NCBI GenBank assembly: GCA_018267965.1
Contig: JAFDXK010000002.1
Coordinates: 62,001 to 126,000, forward strand
Length of the DNA stretch: 64,000 bases
Source: Bacteroidota bacterium
Lineage (GTDB): Bacteria; Bacteroidota; Bacteroidia; Chitinophagales; Chitinophagaceae
Direction of reading: 5' to 3'
This document shows, in pieces, positions 53,991 to 61,665 of the stretch (its first letter is position 1; each line of letters starts with the position of its first letter). Position numbers and translations under genes: made by a program. The notes beneath the pieces are model-generated. The model saw nothing but the letters and a program-made list of their open reading frames with translations. It did not search any database and had not been told where the DNA came from.

Positions 53991-54800
53991 ATGGCAGATA
54001 CAGTACAGGAAAGCAATGTGAGTAATGCATTCTCTCGTCAGTCGGTGATATTTGATGCAATTGACGATGCCAATAGCATCATTATATGGATGCGCGAAAG
54101 AGTGAGAAATGAAGTGCTGCAATTCATTAAGCCAGGCTCTGAAATGCTGGAGCTAAATTGTGGTACAGGCATAGACTCTGTTTTCTTCTCACAAAAAGGA
54201 ATAAATGTATTAGCTACAGACAACGCAGATGGCATGCTTCAGCAATTGAACGCTAAAATTGCTACTCATAACATTAAAAATCTGCAAACACTAAAATGCT
54301 CTTTTAATCATCTTGAAAATATCACGGGTCGACAATTTGACTACGTATTTTCAAATTTCGGTGGACTGAATTGTACTGACAAATTGGATGAAGTATTGTC
54401 GCAAATCGACAGGTTATTAAAACCCGGTGGGTACTTCACTCTGGTTATTATGCCTGTTGTTTGCCCGTGGGAAATAATAACAGTATTCAAAGGATATTTT
54501 AAGACTGCTTTCAGACGATTCAAGAAAGATGGTGCCAAAGCGCATGTAGAAGGTGTGCATTTTCAATGCTATTATTACAACCCGTCTTACATAATCGACA
54601 GAATGAAAAATGATTTTTCATTAACGTCATTAAAGGGTTTATCAATAGTAGTACCTCCGCCTTTCATTGAACATTTCAGAGAGCGTCATGGCAAATTATT
54701 TACTCGTCTTGAAAAGGTAGAAAATAGTATATGGGGGAAGGCACCATTCAACCGGTGGGCCGACCACTTCATGATTACCATGCAAAAAAAGCTGGTTTAA
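53991..54800 (+). CDS. Class I SAM-dependent methyltransferase
   Basis: A 269-residue methyltransferase. Motif I is MLELNCGTGIDSVFFS, followed by LATDNADGMLQQL for the ribose contact. YVFSNFGGLNCTDKLDEVL and LLKPGGYFTLVIM are the later core strands. The C-terminal part (YYNPSYIIDRMKNDFSLTS, VPPPFIEHF) resembles lipid or quinone-type methyltransferases. It starts 12 bases after the radical SAM gene and ends 3 bases before the GT4 gene, so it is inside the cluster. Substrate not deducible. Confidence 0.85.
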   Translation: MADTVQESNVSNAFSRQSVIFDAIDDANSIIIWMRERVRNEVLQFIKPGSEMLELNCGTGIDSVFFSQKGINVLATDNADGMLQQLNAKIATHNIKNLQTLKCSFNHLENITGRQFDYVFSNFGGLNCTDKLDEVLSQIDRLLKPGGYFTLVIMPVVCPWEIITVFKGYFKTAFRRFKKDGAKAHVEGVHFQCYYYNPSYIIDRMKNDFSLTSLKGLSIVVPPPFIEHFRERHGKLFTRLEKVENSIWGKAPFNRWADHFMITMQKKLV

Positions 54801-54803
54801 TTT

Positions 54804-55865
54804 ATGGCGGGCTTCAGGCATTTACTCATTCTTACTCCCGGCTTCCCCGAAAGTGAAGATGATACTACCTGCCTGCCATATCTGCAGCAATTCATATTGA
54901 CATATAAGCAGCTTCATCCGGAACTAAAAATTACCATTCTCAGTCTCCATTACCCATTCAACAAATCTCATTATCATTGGAACAGTTTGCCCGTATATTG
55001 TATGCAGGGCAAAAACAAACATGGGCTAAGACGCGCTTACACTATTTATAAAGCGTACAAACAAGGAATTGCCATTCATAAAGCCGATAATATTGATCAT
55101 GTGTTAAGCATTTGGATTACTGATGCTGCACTTGCAGGCAAACACATTGCCCAAAAAGCAAAAGTACCTTTCTTCACATGGGCATGGGGGCAAGATGTAA
55201 AGCCAGGTAATAAATATCTGAAATTGGTAAATCCCAATGAAGACCATCTAGCCGTCATGTCAGCATTTCAAAACAATATTCTTAAGCTGTCTTATGGTAT
55301 CGAAGCAAAGCATATCATTCCAAACGGGATTATGACTGAACTTTTCCCTCCATTAAATACAGGCAAAAGAGATATTGACCTATTAGCAGTTGGTTCATTA
55401 ATTCCTTTAAAGCAATATCACTTATTTATTGAACTGGTGAAATGGCTTAAAGAAAACGGGCACCATAAAATCAATGCAATTTTAGTTGGCGATGGCGAAT
55501 TACTCTATGAATTAAAATCAATGATTACAGGGTATGCATTAGAAGATAATATTACGCTTACGGGAGCATTGCCTTATGCCCGAGTACTAGATCTGATGAA
55601 CAATGCGAAAATTTTTGTACATCCGTCAAGCTATGAAGGCCATAGCACTGTAATGCTTGAAGCCATGTATTCAGGATGTAAAACCGTTGCATTCCTACCT
55701 TCTGGTGTAAATGATGAAAACTCTTTTATGCTTTGCAACGATATCGAAAGCATGAAAGTAAAAGTAACTGAATTATTAGCTAAGCCCCTGCAATATAAAA
55801 GAGTAATTTATGCTACATGGGATGAAAACGTAAAACGTATCCATAGCATTTTGTCTTCTTTATAA
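54804..55865 (+). CDS. GT4 glycosyltransferase
   Basis: A 353-residue family 4 (GT-B) retaining glycosyltransferase. The N-terminal half lacks a strong family mark, but the C-terminal half has the conserved IDLLAVGSLIPLKQYHLFIELVKWL, INAILVGDGELLYEL, ITLTGALPYARVLDLM and FVHPSSYEGHSTVMLEAMYSG. The last holds the E(x7)E-type donor site. It is the last plus-strand gene of the cluster, ending 2 bases from the convergent nucleotidyltransferase gene. Confidence 0.88.
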   Translation: MAGFRHLLILTPGFPESEDDTTCLPYLQQFILTYKQLHPELKITILSLHYPFNKSHYHWNSLPVYCMQGKNKHGLRRAYTIYKAYKQGIAIHKADNIDHVLSIWITDAALAGKHIAQKAKVPFFTWAWGQDVKPGNKYLKLVNPNEDHLAVMSAFQNNILKLSYGIEAKHIIPNGIMTELFPPLNTGKRDIDLLAVGSLIPLKQYHLFIELVKWLKENGHHKINAILVGDGELLYELKSMITGYALEDNITLTGALPYARVLDLMNNAKIFVHPSSYEGHSTVMLEAMYSGCKTVAFLPSGVNDENSFMLCNDIESMKVKVTELLAKPLQYKRVIYATWDENVKRIHSILSSL

Positions 55866-55867
55866 GT

Positions 55868-56800
55868 CTATATCACTTCTAATGCCTGCGGTTCCCGGGC
55901 TGTACTGTCATCAGCAACATGTTTTAATACTTTATGCTGAAAGTTGAGTGGATGGTTTTTAGAAACATACCAGCGTGTTTTCATAGCCAGATCATAATCG
56001 TGCATCGGGTATCCTTTTCTTTCCCATTTAAAGCGCCACCATTTGTCGGTAAAGCGCATGAGAAAATTATTAAGTGCCTCAGGAAACATAATATTCAATA
56101 ATGATTCTGCTGCTATTTTAACTTTGTGTTTTCTTTCGGCTAAAGTTGGATTTTCTTCCCAGATAACGTTAGGGAACGTCTCTGATAATAATTTTTCGTT
56201 TGCCTTTATAAAACTATGATAAACAGACTGTCCATACACTGGTAGCAGTGTTGCCATTTCTGTTGCAGTAAAAATATTTTGTTCTTCAATGCACATTTTC
56301 GATTCATCGATGAAATAGTTCATACAGAATGAATGTTGATCGCCCCATAAAAAGGTGAACTTTTTGTAACAATGCAGCAGAGAACGTGCAACCCATAATC
56401 TCTTGTTAGATGTAATAATAAAGAAGTCAATATCTGATTTTTCATTTGCATATCCTTTAGACAATGAACCTGATATGCAAACAGACTTTACAAAAGGGAA
56501 TGATGAGATTCTTCGGGCAGCCACAAGCGCCTTTGCCATAAGTTTTTCTGCACGTTTAATGCCTTCTATTCTTCTATCGGCGTAATCGGGGTGGTTACAA
56601 AGTCGATAATAACCTTTAGATACTGACAATACCCCTTCATTAATCATGTCATTCAATACCTTTTGGTGGTATATTTTATCGCTTGAGAGCTTTGAAAACC
56701 TGTAGATTTCCTCTGCTGTAAGAGGATGCCTGAAAATATGGAAATACTTAAGTGTACCAATTATATCGTTTCTGACACTATCGTCTGTCGTATTATACAT
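55868..56800 (-). CDS. Nucleotidyltransferase-fold protein with N-terminal winged helix
   Basis: A 310-residue protein. The first 65 residues look like a winged helix (TLKYFHIFRHPLTAEEIYRFS, KVLNDMINEGVLSVSKGYYRL). The middle carries a Pol-beta-type nucleotidyltransferase motif, CISGSLSKGYANEKSDIDFFII: the GS followed by DxD, so two metal-binding Asp residues are present. The C-terminal 150 residues are helical and basic. Such proteins can transfer nucleotides to proteins, RNA or sugars, or be MNT-type enzymes. No HEPN partner gene is next to it, so a toxin-antitoxin reading is not supported. It is convergent with the glycosyltransferase cluster. Confidence 0.65.
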   Translation of the reverse strand: MYNTTDDSVRNDIIGTLKYFHIFRHPLTAEEIYRFSKLSSDKIYHQKVLNDMINEGVLSVSKGYYRLCNHPDYADRRIEGIKRAEKLMAKALVAARRISSFPFVKSVCISGSLSKGYANEKSDIDFFIITSNKRLWVARSLLHCYKKFTFLWGDQHSFCMNYFIDESKMCIEEQNIFTATEMATLLPVYGQSVYHSFIKANEKLLSETFPNVIWEENPTLAERKHKVKIAAESLLNIMFPEALNNFLMRFTDKWWRFKWERKGYPMHDYDLAMKTRWYVSKNHPLNFQHKVLKHVADDSTAREPQALEVI

Positions 56801-56958
56801 AGCCTATAGCTTGACAAATAGTCAAAAAGCAAAAAGAGAAAAAGTAGAAACGGTCTGAGACAATGATAACAATGTCTCTTATAACGTAAAATTATCAATA
56901 ATCCTGCCAAAATGGGAATTTTTCAAGTCATTTTTAAGCCATATCTTCAAATAGATTT

Positions 56959-56966
56959 TATTTTTG
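56959..56966 (+). promoter_or_regulatory. Putative -7 element for the Wzz-like gene
   Basis: TATTTTTG, a full TAnnTTTG match, 17 bases before the ATG at 56983. No TTG at the expected distance. A short hairpin GAGACA/TGTCTC lies upstream at 56857-56878. Confidence 0.4.
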
Positions 56967-56982
56967 CGCTAAATTCTTAATA

Positions 56983-57858
56983 ATGAATAATTCAACCGAT
57001 ACTGCAGTTGGTGATAACCTATACTATAAACTCATCAAATTCCTGCACAGTATCATTGTCAGCATACGTCATCACTTCATATTGTTTATAGTTTGTATGG
57101 CAATAGGTATCGGCCTGATGCTCTTTAAGAATTTTAACGATGCCAAACTATACAAGGCTACTTTCACAGTAGCATACGATGAGTTATTCAGAAAAATATA
57201 TGGTGACAGGCTTGAAAAAATAAACTCTCTGGTACAAAAAGACAATTATAAAAAAATTGCGGACCTTCTTAAGCTTGATGAGCAAACAGTATCAGCCTTA
57301 AAAAATATTGAAGGCAAGAATATATTAGGCGAAGACCTCGATAAAGACCTTAATACCGACCAAATACCTTTTATTATTGAATTAGTTGTAAATGACAGCT
57401 CTGCCATCACTAAAATTCAGGATTCTGTTGTAAGCTTTCTGGAGACCGGTAATGACTTCTTATCTAAAAGAAAGAAAATCAAATTGCAGGAAATTGATGA
57501 AGAGTTGACTTGGATAAATCAGCAATTGTATATGTTGGACAGTATTAACAGAACAGGCAAATCAGAAACTGTTTCTATTAGTATCAGTAAGGGGTCAAAG
57601 CAATCTAACACACCTGACAAAACAGTTAATTCTTTATATGAATTTTCTTATGAATTATATAAGAGGAAACAAGAATTACTCAGAAAACAACGTATGCCTC
57701 AAAGCTTGTTGATAGTTGACGATGCAATTGTATCAGTAAAAAACAAAAAGCCTGCAATTTTGATGGTAATAGTTGGCGGTTTTATAGGTTTCTTTTTATA
57801 TTCTTTGTTTGCAGGTTTAATATTACCTGTATTTAAATTTAAAGAAAAAACTACTTAA
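56983..57858 (+). CDS. Wzz/GumC-like chain-length determinant membrane protein
   Basis: A 291-residue protein with the topology of a polysaccharide co-polymerase. A first membrane helix (HHFILFIVCMAIGIGLMLF) lies at about residues 32-50. A 200-residue periplasmic region with coiled-coil character (LQEIDEELTWINQQLYMLDSINR, YELYKRKQELLRKQRMPQ) follows. The second helix (AILMVIVGGFIGFFLYSLFAGLIL) ends just before a short basic tail. There is no tyrosine kinase domain. It would set the length of, or help export, a surface polysaccharide, which fits the adjacent glycosyltransferases. It overlaps the epimerase end by 8 bases. Confidence 0.7.
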   Translation: MNNSTDTAVGDNLYYKLIKFLHSIIVSIRHHFILFIVCMAIGIGLMLFKNFNDAKLYKATFTVAYDELFRKIYGDRLEKINSLVQKDNYKKIADLLKLDEQTVSALKNIEGKNILGEDLDKDLNTDQIPFIIELVVNDSSAITKIQDSVVSFLETGNDFLSKRKKIKLQEIDEELTWINQQLYMLDSINRTGKSETVSISISKGSKQSNTPDKTVNSLYEFSYELYKRKQELLRKQRMPQSLLIVDDAIVSVKNKKPAILMVIVGGFIGFFLYSLFAGLILPVFKFKEKTT

Positions 57859-58252
57859 TCTCCTGGCATAGCTCTATCAAAACCCCATTTGTAGTTTTGG
57901 GGTGTAAAAAACATATCATTTTATTGTCGGCACCGCTCTTAGGTTCTTTGTGTATGAGTTCAAAACCAAGGGATTGTAAACGTTTCATCTCTTCGTATAT
58001 GTCCTGAACTTCAAAAGCAATGTGATGTATGCCCTCTCCCTTTTTTTCAAGATATTTAGCTATCGCACTATCCGGATTAGCGCTTTCTAATAATTCTATT
58101 TTTGAATCGCCAGTTCTAAAAAATGCCGTATTTACCCCTTCAGAGGCTACAATTTCCGTTTTATAACAAGTAGTATTTAATATTTTTTCAAAAAGAGGAA
58201 CTGATACTTCTAAATCTTTTACAGCAATGCCCAAATGCTCTATTTTCAACAT
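57851..58252 (-). CDS. mce: Methylmalonyl-CoA epimerase
   Basis: Methylmalonyl-CoA epimerase interconverts the R and S forms of methylmalonyl-CoA between propionyl-CoA carboxylase or mutase reactions. The 133-residue VOC-fold protein has the family's metal ligands: His in IEHLGIAVKDL, the GEGIHHIAFEV motif and the C-terminal Glu in GVLIELCQ. SKIELLESANPDS is also typical. It stands alone; methylmalonyl-CoA mutase is not in the window. The gene end overlaps the Wzz-like gene end by 8 bases. Confidence 0.93.
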   Translation of the reverse strand: MLKIEHLGIAVKDLEVSVPLFEKILNTTCYKTEIVASEGVNTAFFRTGDSKIELLESANPDSAIAKYLEKKGEGIHHIAFEVQDIYEEMKRLQSLGFELIHKEPKSGADNKMICFLHPKTTNGVLIELCQEIK

Positions 58253-58326
58253 TCTTAATAATTTTTACAAATATGGTTATATAAAGCCCTAATGGCTATT
58301 TATACCCTAAAGTACCACAATTGACT

Positions 58327-58334
58327 TAACTTTG
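58327..58334 (+). promoter_or_regulatory. Putative isc promoter (-7 element)
   Basis: TAACTTTG, a full -7 match, 31 bases before the iscS ATG. No TTG box at the usual distance. No IscR-like box recognised. Confidence 0.45.
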
Positions 58335-58365
58335 TACCAACTAAACTGAGGCTTGAATTTATATT

Positions 58366-59586
58366 ATGGAACTTAAATTGCCCATATATCTGGACAATAA
58401 TGCTACCACACCCTGTGATCCGCGTGTGGTAGAAGCTATGCTGCCTTATTTTACCGAGAAATTTGGTAATGCAGCTAGTCGCAGCCATCCATTTGGATGG
58501 GCTGCGGAAGAAGCAGTTGATTATGCACGTGAGCAGGTAGCTAAGCTTATCAATGCAGATCCTAAAGAAATCATATTTACCTCAGGTGCAACAGAAGGTG
58601 ACAACCTTGCTATAAAAGGTGTATTTGAAATGTATGCATCTAAAGGCAATCATATCATTACTGCTGTTACTGAACACAAAGCAGTACTGGATACCTGCAA
58701 GCATATTGAAAAATTAGGCGGGCAAGTAACTTACCTGCCTGTTGCTGAAGATGGACTTATCAACTTGCAAGAGTTAGAAAACGCTATTACTGATAAAACT
58801 ATCCTTATTGCCATTATGTATGGTAATAATGAAGTTGGTGTTATACAACCTGTTCGCGAAATCAGCAAAATAGCACGCAAACATGGCGTATTATTCTTTA
58901 CAGATGGTACACAGGCTGTAGGTAAAATACCTGTTGACGTAAATGCAGACTGCATTGACCTGATGGCTTTCAGCGCACATAAAATGTACGGGCCTAAAGG
59001 GGTAGGCGCATTATATGTTCGTCGTAAAAACCCACGCGTTAAGGTTACTGCACAAATGGATGGCGGCGGCCATGAACGTGGTATGCGCAGTGGTACTATG
59101 AATGTACCGGGCATAGTAGGCTTTGGTAAAGCGTGCGAATTATGCATGAATGAAATGGAAGCAGATGCTGCACGTCTCAGCAAAATGCGTGACAGGCTTG
59201 AAAAAGGCTTACTTGAATTGGAAGAAGCTTATGTAAACGGTAGTATAGAACACCGTTTACCGCACGTTGCTAATATCTCTTTTAAATATGTAGAAGGAGA
59301 AGGATTGATGATGGGCTTCAATAAAAACATAGCATTGTCTAGTGGCTCTGCTTGTACATCTGCATCTCTTGAGCCTTCTTATGTATTGAAAGCACTGGGA
59401 TTGGGCGACGACTTAGCTCATAGCTCATTACGCTTCGGTTTGGGTAGGTTTACAACTGACGAACAAATTGACTACACTATCAATGCAATAAAAGAAACTG
59501 TTACCAAACTACGTGAGATGAGCCCTCTTTGGGAGATGTTCAAGGAAGGTATTGATTTGAACACTATTGAATGGGCACACCACTAA
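58366..59586 (+). CDS. iscS: Cysteine desulfurase IscS
   Basis: IscS takes sulfur from cysteine and passes it as persulfide to IscU for Fe-S cluster assembly. The 406-residue protein has the PLP lysine K206 in [11 protein letters not shown], and the persulfide Cys C330 in [10 protein letters not shown]. The [15 protein letters not shown] and TSGATEGDN motifs are normal. The long Cys loop with SACTSAS marks it as the IscS, not SufS, type. It heads a minimal operon iscS-iscU-iscA without hscA, hscB, fdx or iscR. Confidence 0.93.
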   Translation: MELKLPIYLDNNATTPCDPRVVEAMLPYFTEKFGNAASRSHPFGWAAEEAVDYAREQVAKLINADPKEIIFTSGATEGDNLAIKGVFEMYASKGNHIITAVTEHKAVLDTCKHIEKLGGQVTYLPVAEDGLINLQELENAITDKTILIAIMYGNNEVGVIQPVREISKIARKHGVLFFTDGTQAVGKIPVDVNADCIDLMAFSAHKMYGPKGVGALYVRRKNPRVKVTAQMDGGGHERGMRSGTMNVPGIVGFGKACELCMNEMEADAARLSKMRDRLEKGLLELEEAYVNGSIEHRLPHVANISFKYVEGEGLMMGFNKNIALSSGSACTSASLEPSYVLKALGLGDDLAHSSLRFGLGRFTTDEQIDYTINAIKETVTKLREMSPLWEMFKEGIDLNTIEWAHH

Positions 59587-59613
59587 TTTTTATTAAAAGA
59601 AAAAAATAAACTC

Positions 59614-60030
59614 ATGGCATATTCAGAAAAAGTAATTGACCACTATACCCACCCGAAAAACGTGGGTACTCTTGACAAAAGCAAGCAAAACGTAGGCACA
59701 GGCCTTGTTGGCGCACCCGAGTGCGGTGACGTTATGCGTTTGCAAATAGAAGTAGATGAAGCTACAGGTATTATCAGCGATGCTAAATTTAAAACTTTCG
59801 GTTGCGGTTCTGCTATTGCTTCTTCTTCACTGGCTACAGAATGGTTGAAAGGCAAAACTGTAGACCAGGCTATGGCTATAGACAATATGGATATCGTAGA
59901 AGAATTAAACTTGCCTCCTGTAAAAATTCACTGTTCTGTACTAGCAGAAGATGCTATCAAAGCAGCTATCAATGATTACAGGGTTAAGAATGGATTACCT
60001 GAACTTGAATTGGAAGAAAAGAAACACTAA
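59614..60030 (+). CDS. iscU: Fe-S cluster scaffold IscU
   Basis: IscU is the scaffold on which IscS-derived sulfur and iron form a [2Fe-2S] cluster. The 138-residue protein has the three cluster cysteines (C37 in GAPECGDVM, C64 in TFGCGSAI, C107 in KIHCSVLAED) and the conserved D39. The HscA-recognition motif LPPVK is present at 100-104, although no hscA or hscB gene is next to it. It starts 27 bases after iscS. A 98-base gap containing a large inverted repeat follows before iscA. Confidence 0.95.
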   Translation: MAYSEKVIDHYTHPKNVGTLDKSKQNVGTGLVGAPECGDVMRLQIEVDEATGIISDAKFKTFGCGSAIASSSLATEWLKGKTVDQAMAIDNMDIVEELNLPPVKIHCSVLAEDAIKAAINDYRVKNGLPELELEEKKH

Positions 60031-60050
60031 TAAACCGAGATAGAAAATAT

Positions 60051-60113
60051 TGAAGTGGTTAATAGCATGGCGAGAATTGGAATTGAACAAAAGAAAAACT
60101 ATTAACCACTTTA
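60051..60113 (+). promoter_or_regulatory. Large inverted repeat between iscU and iscA
   Basis: AAGTGGTTAATAG (60053-60065) and CTATTAACCACTT (60099-60111) are perfect 13-base complements, extended by T-A and G-T outside, around a 33-base loop. It lies 15 bases before the iscA ATG. There is no T run, so it is unlikely to be a simple terminator. It may be an mRNA-processing or stability element, or control iscA translation relative to iscU. Confidence 0.65.
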
Positions 60114-60128
60114 TATAATTGTGATTGT

Positions 60129-60455
60129 ATGATACACATCAGCGAAAAGGCAAAAGAGAAGATAGACCAGTTAAGATCCGATGCGGGTTTAGACGATAGC
60201 TATTTTTTAAGAGTGGGTGTTGTAGGCGGTGGTTGTTCCGGGCTTTCTTATAAGCTCGATTTTGATAACGAATCTCAACCTAATGACCAGGTTTTTGAAG
60301 AAATGGGTGTAAAGCTTGTTACTGATTTGAAAAGCTTTTTATACCTATGTGATACTACACTTGAATTTTCTGATGGCTTAAATGGTAAAGGGTTTCACTT
60401 TAGCAACCCTAATGCAAGCCGCACTTGTGGCTGCGGAGAAAGTTTCTCTGTATAA
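60129..60455 (+). CDS. iscA: Fe-S assembly protein IscA (A-type carrier)
   Basis: A-type carriers deliver clusters to target proteins. The 108-residue protein has the three conserved cysteines: C36 in GGGCSGLSYKLDF and C100/C102 in SRTCGCGESFSV. ErpA and SufA have the same motifs; the isc context favours iscA. It follows the large inverted repeat and ends 2 bases from the stop of the convergent sensor gene. Confidence 0.92.
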   Translation: MIHISEKAKEKIDQLRSDAGLDDSYFLRVGVVGGGCSGLSYKLDFDNESQPNDQVFEEMGVKLVTDLKSFLYLCDTTLEFSDGLNGKGFHFSNPNASRTCGCGESFSV

Positions 60456-60457
60456 GT

Positions 60458-61513
60458 TTACTCCTTAACCAGCTTCATAGTTTCTGTTTTTGCATTGATT
60501 TCCCTGATGACCTCGTCAAGGTTCACTGCAGCTTCTTGTATTCCCTCCAACACCTGCTCGTTTACAGGGTCAGAAAGCTCTTCTTTATTAAATAATTGTA
60601 CCAGTCCCATAATAGTAGCCACCGGGCTCCTCACCTTGTGCGACTGTATCCAGGCTATATCTTTAAGCTTCTGATTTTGCAGTTGTATTTTCTGAATATA
60701 CAAACGTTGCTCTGTCACATCCTGCAACGTGCCATTGATGGTAGTTACGATACCCCTGTCATTCAGTATCACTTCTCCTCTTACTAGTATATGTTTTACC
60801 TCATCATTACCTGTGATAATTCTACAGTAAAAATCAGGAAAGAATTTTTTGATAAAGATGGTATCAATCATTTTCTCTAAATGCTTCACATCTTCGGGGT
60901 GTACCACTTTTGTAAAATTGGAATGATTGAGTTTCACATCTTTTGATAACTCTAATACAGCCTGTGCAGCCTCTGACAGTACGACTTTTTCATTGATGAC
61001 ATCCCATTGCAGATAGCATAACTTAGCTATCTTTTCTGCTTCCTGCAGCAATTCATTTTTCTGCTTCAGTTCTTGTTCAGCCTTCTTTCTATTATTTATT
61101 TCAGCCTCAAGTTCATCCGGAGAACGTAAAGAAAACGCTATTGGTAATATCTTAACAACATAGAAAACAGTAATCCAACTGATAACACCTGTAGCAAAAC
61201 GTATCAATGCGCTAAACCTATATACAGGAATCCAAAACATGAGCGCATCTACAAAATATGTAGCCCCACATATAAGGATAAAAGTTGCAAATAATATATA
61301 AAGCCCGCTAAATCTTAACTTCTGACGTTTAGTAATGATGTAGAATAATATCAGTAGTGGTATTACAAAATATGCTGACCATACCAGCAAATCGCTGACG
61401 ATATATAACCACCCATGAAAATCAGTCCAGCTACCGCTACGCCAAAACGAACGGAAATCTGAATAACTGAATAGGTGTCTAAAAAAATCAATTATTTGGT
61501 CCATGACATTCAC
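60458..61513 (-). CDS. Ethylene-receptor-like membrane sensor with PAS and DHp but no kinase domain
   Basis: A 351-residue sensor. Three N-terminal helices (about 36-61, 66-94, 100-125) match the ethylene-binding domain of plant ETR1 and bacterial relatives: D41 in IVSDLLVWSAYFVIPL corresponds to ETR1 D25, and CGATY at 82-86 to CGATH (C65-H69). The copper-ligand His is Tyr here. A coiled coil (136-162) and a PAS fold (about 163-270, with NFTKVVHPEDVKHLEK and GTLQDVTEQR) follow. A DHp-type helix with the phospho-acceptor H291 in WIQSHKVRSPVATIMGL comes next, and then the protein stops: the HATPase domain is missing entirely. Gene and gap are intact, with no frameshift visible. It cannot autophosphorylate by itself; signal output must be through a partner. 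Confidence 0.8.
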   Translation of the reverse strand: MNVMDQIIDFFRHLFSYSDFRSFWRSGSWTDFHGWLYIVSDLLVWSAYFVIPLLILFYIITKRQKLRFSGLYILFATFILICGATYFVDALMFWIPVYRFSALIRFATGVISWITVFYVVKILPIAFSLRSPDELEAEINNRKKAEQELKQKNELLQEAEKIAKLCYLQWDVINEKVVLSEAAQAVLELSKDVKLNHSNFTKVVHPEDVKHLEKMIDTIFIKKFFPDFYCRIITGNDEVKHILVRGEVILNDRGIVTTINGTLQDVTEQRLYIQKIQLQNQKLKDIAWIQSHKVRSPVATIMGLVQLFNKEELSDPVNEQVLEGIQEAAVNLDEVIREINAKTETMKLVKE

Positions 61514-61665
61514 AATTACAAACGCAACAGCGCTTGTACATTTCTCGGCCTCTCCTGTATATGTAACTCTATTCTACGAAAGTAGTCTAATACATCTCAA
61601 ATAAAAAAGCAAGCAGATCGTATTAACGTTTTAAGCGAGAAATGAACAACAAATCATTAACAAAT

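Noticed and set aside
55868-56800. MNT/HEPN toxin-antitoxin system
   Set aside because: The nucleotidyltransferase motif is there, but no HEPN-type partner gene is adjacent on either side, and the protein is much longer than MNT antitoxins.
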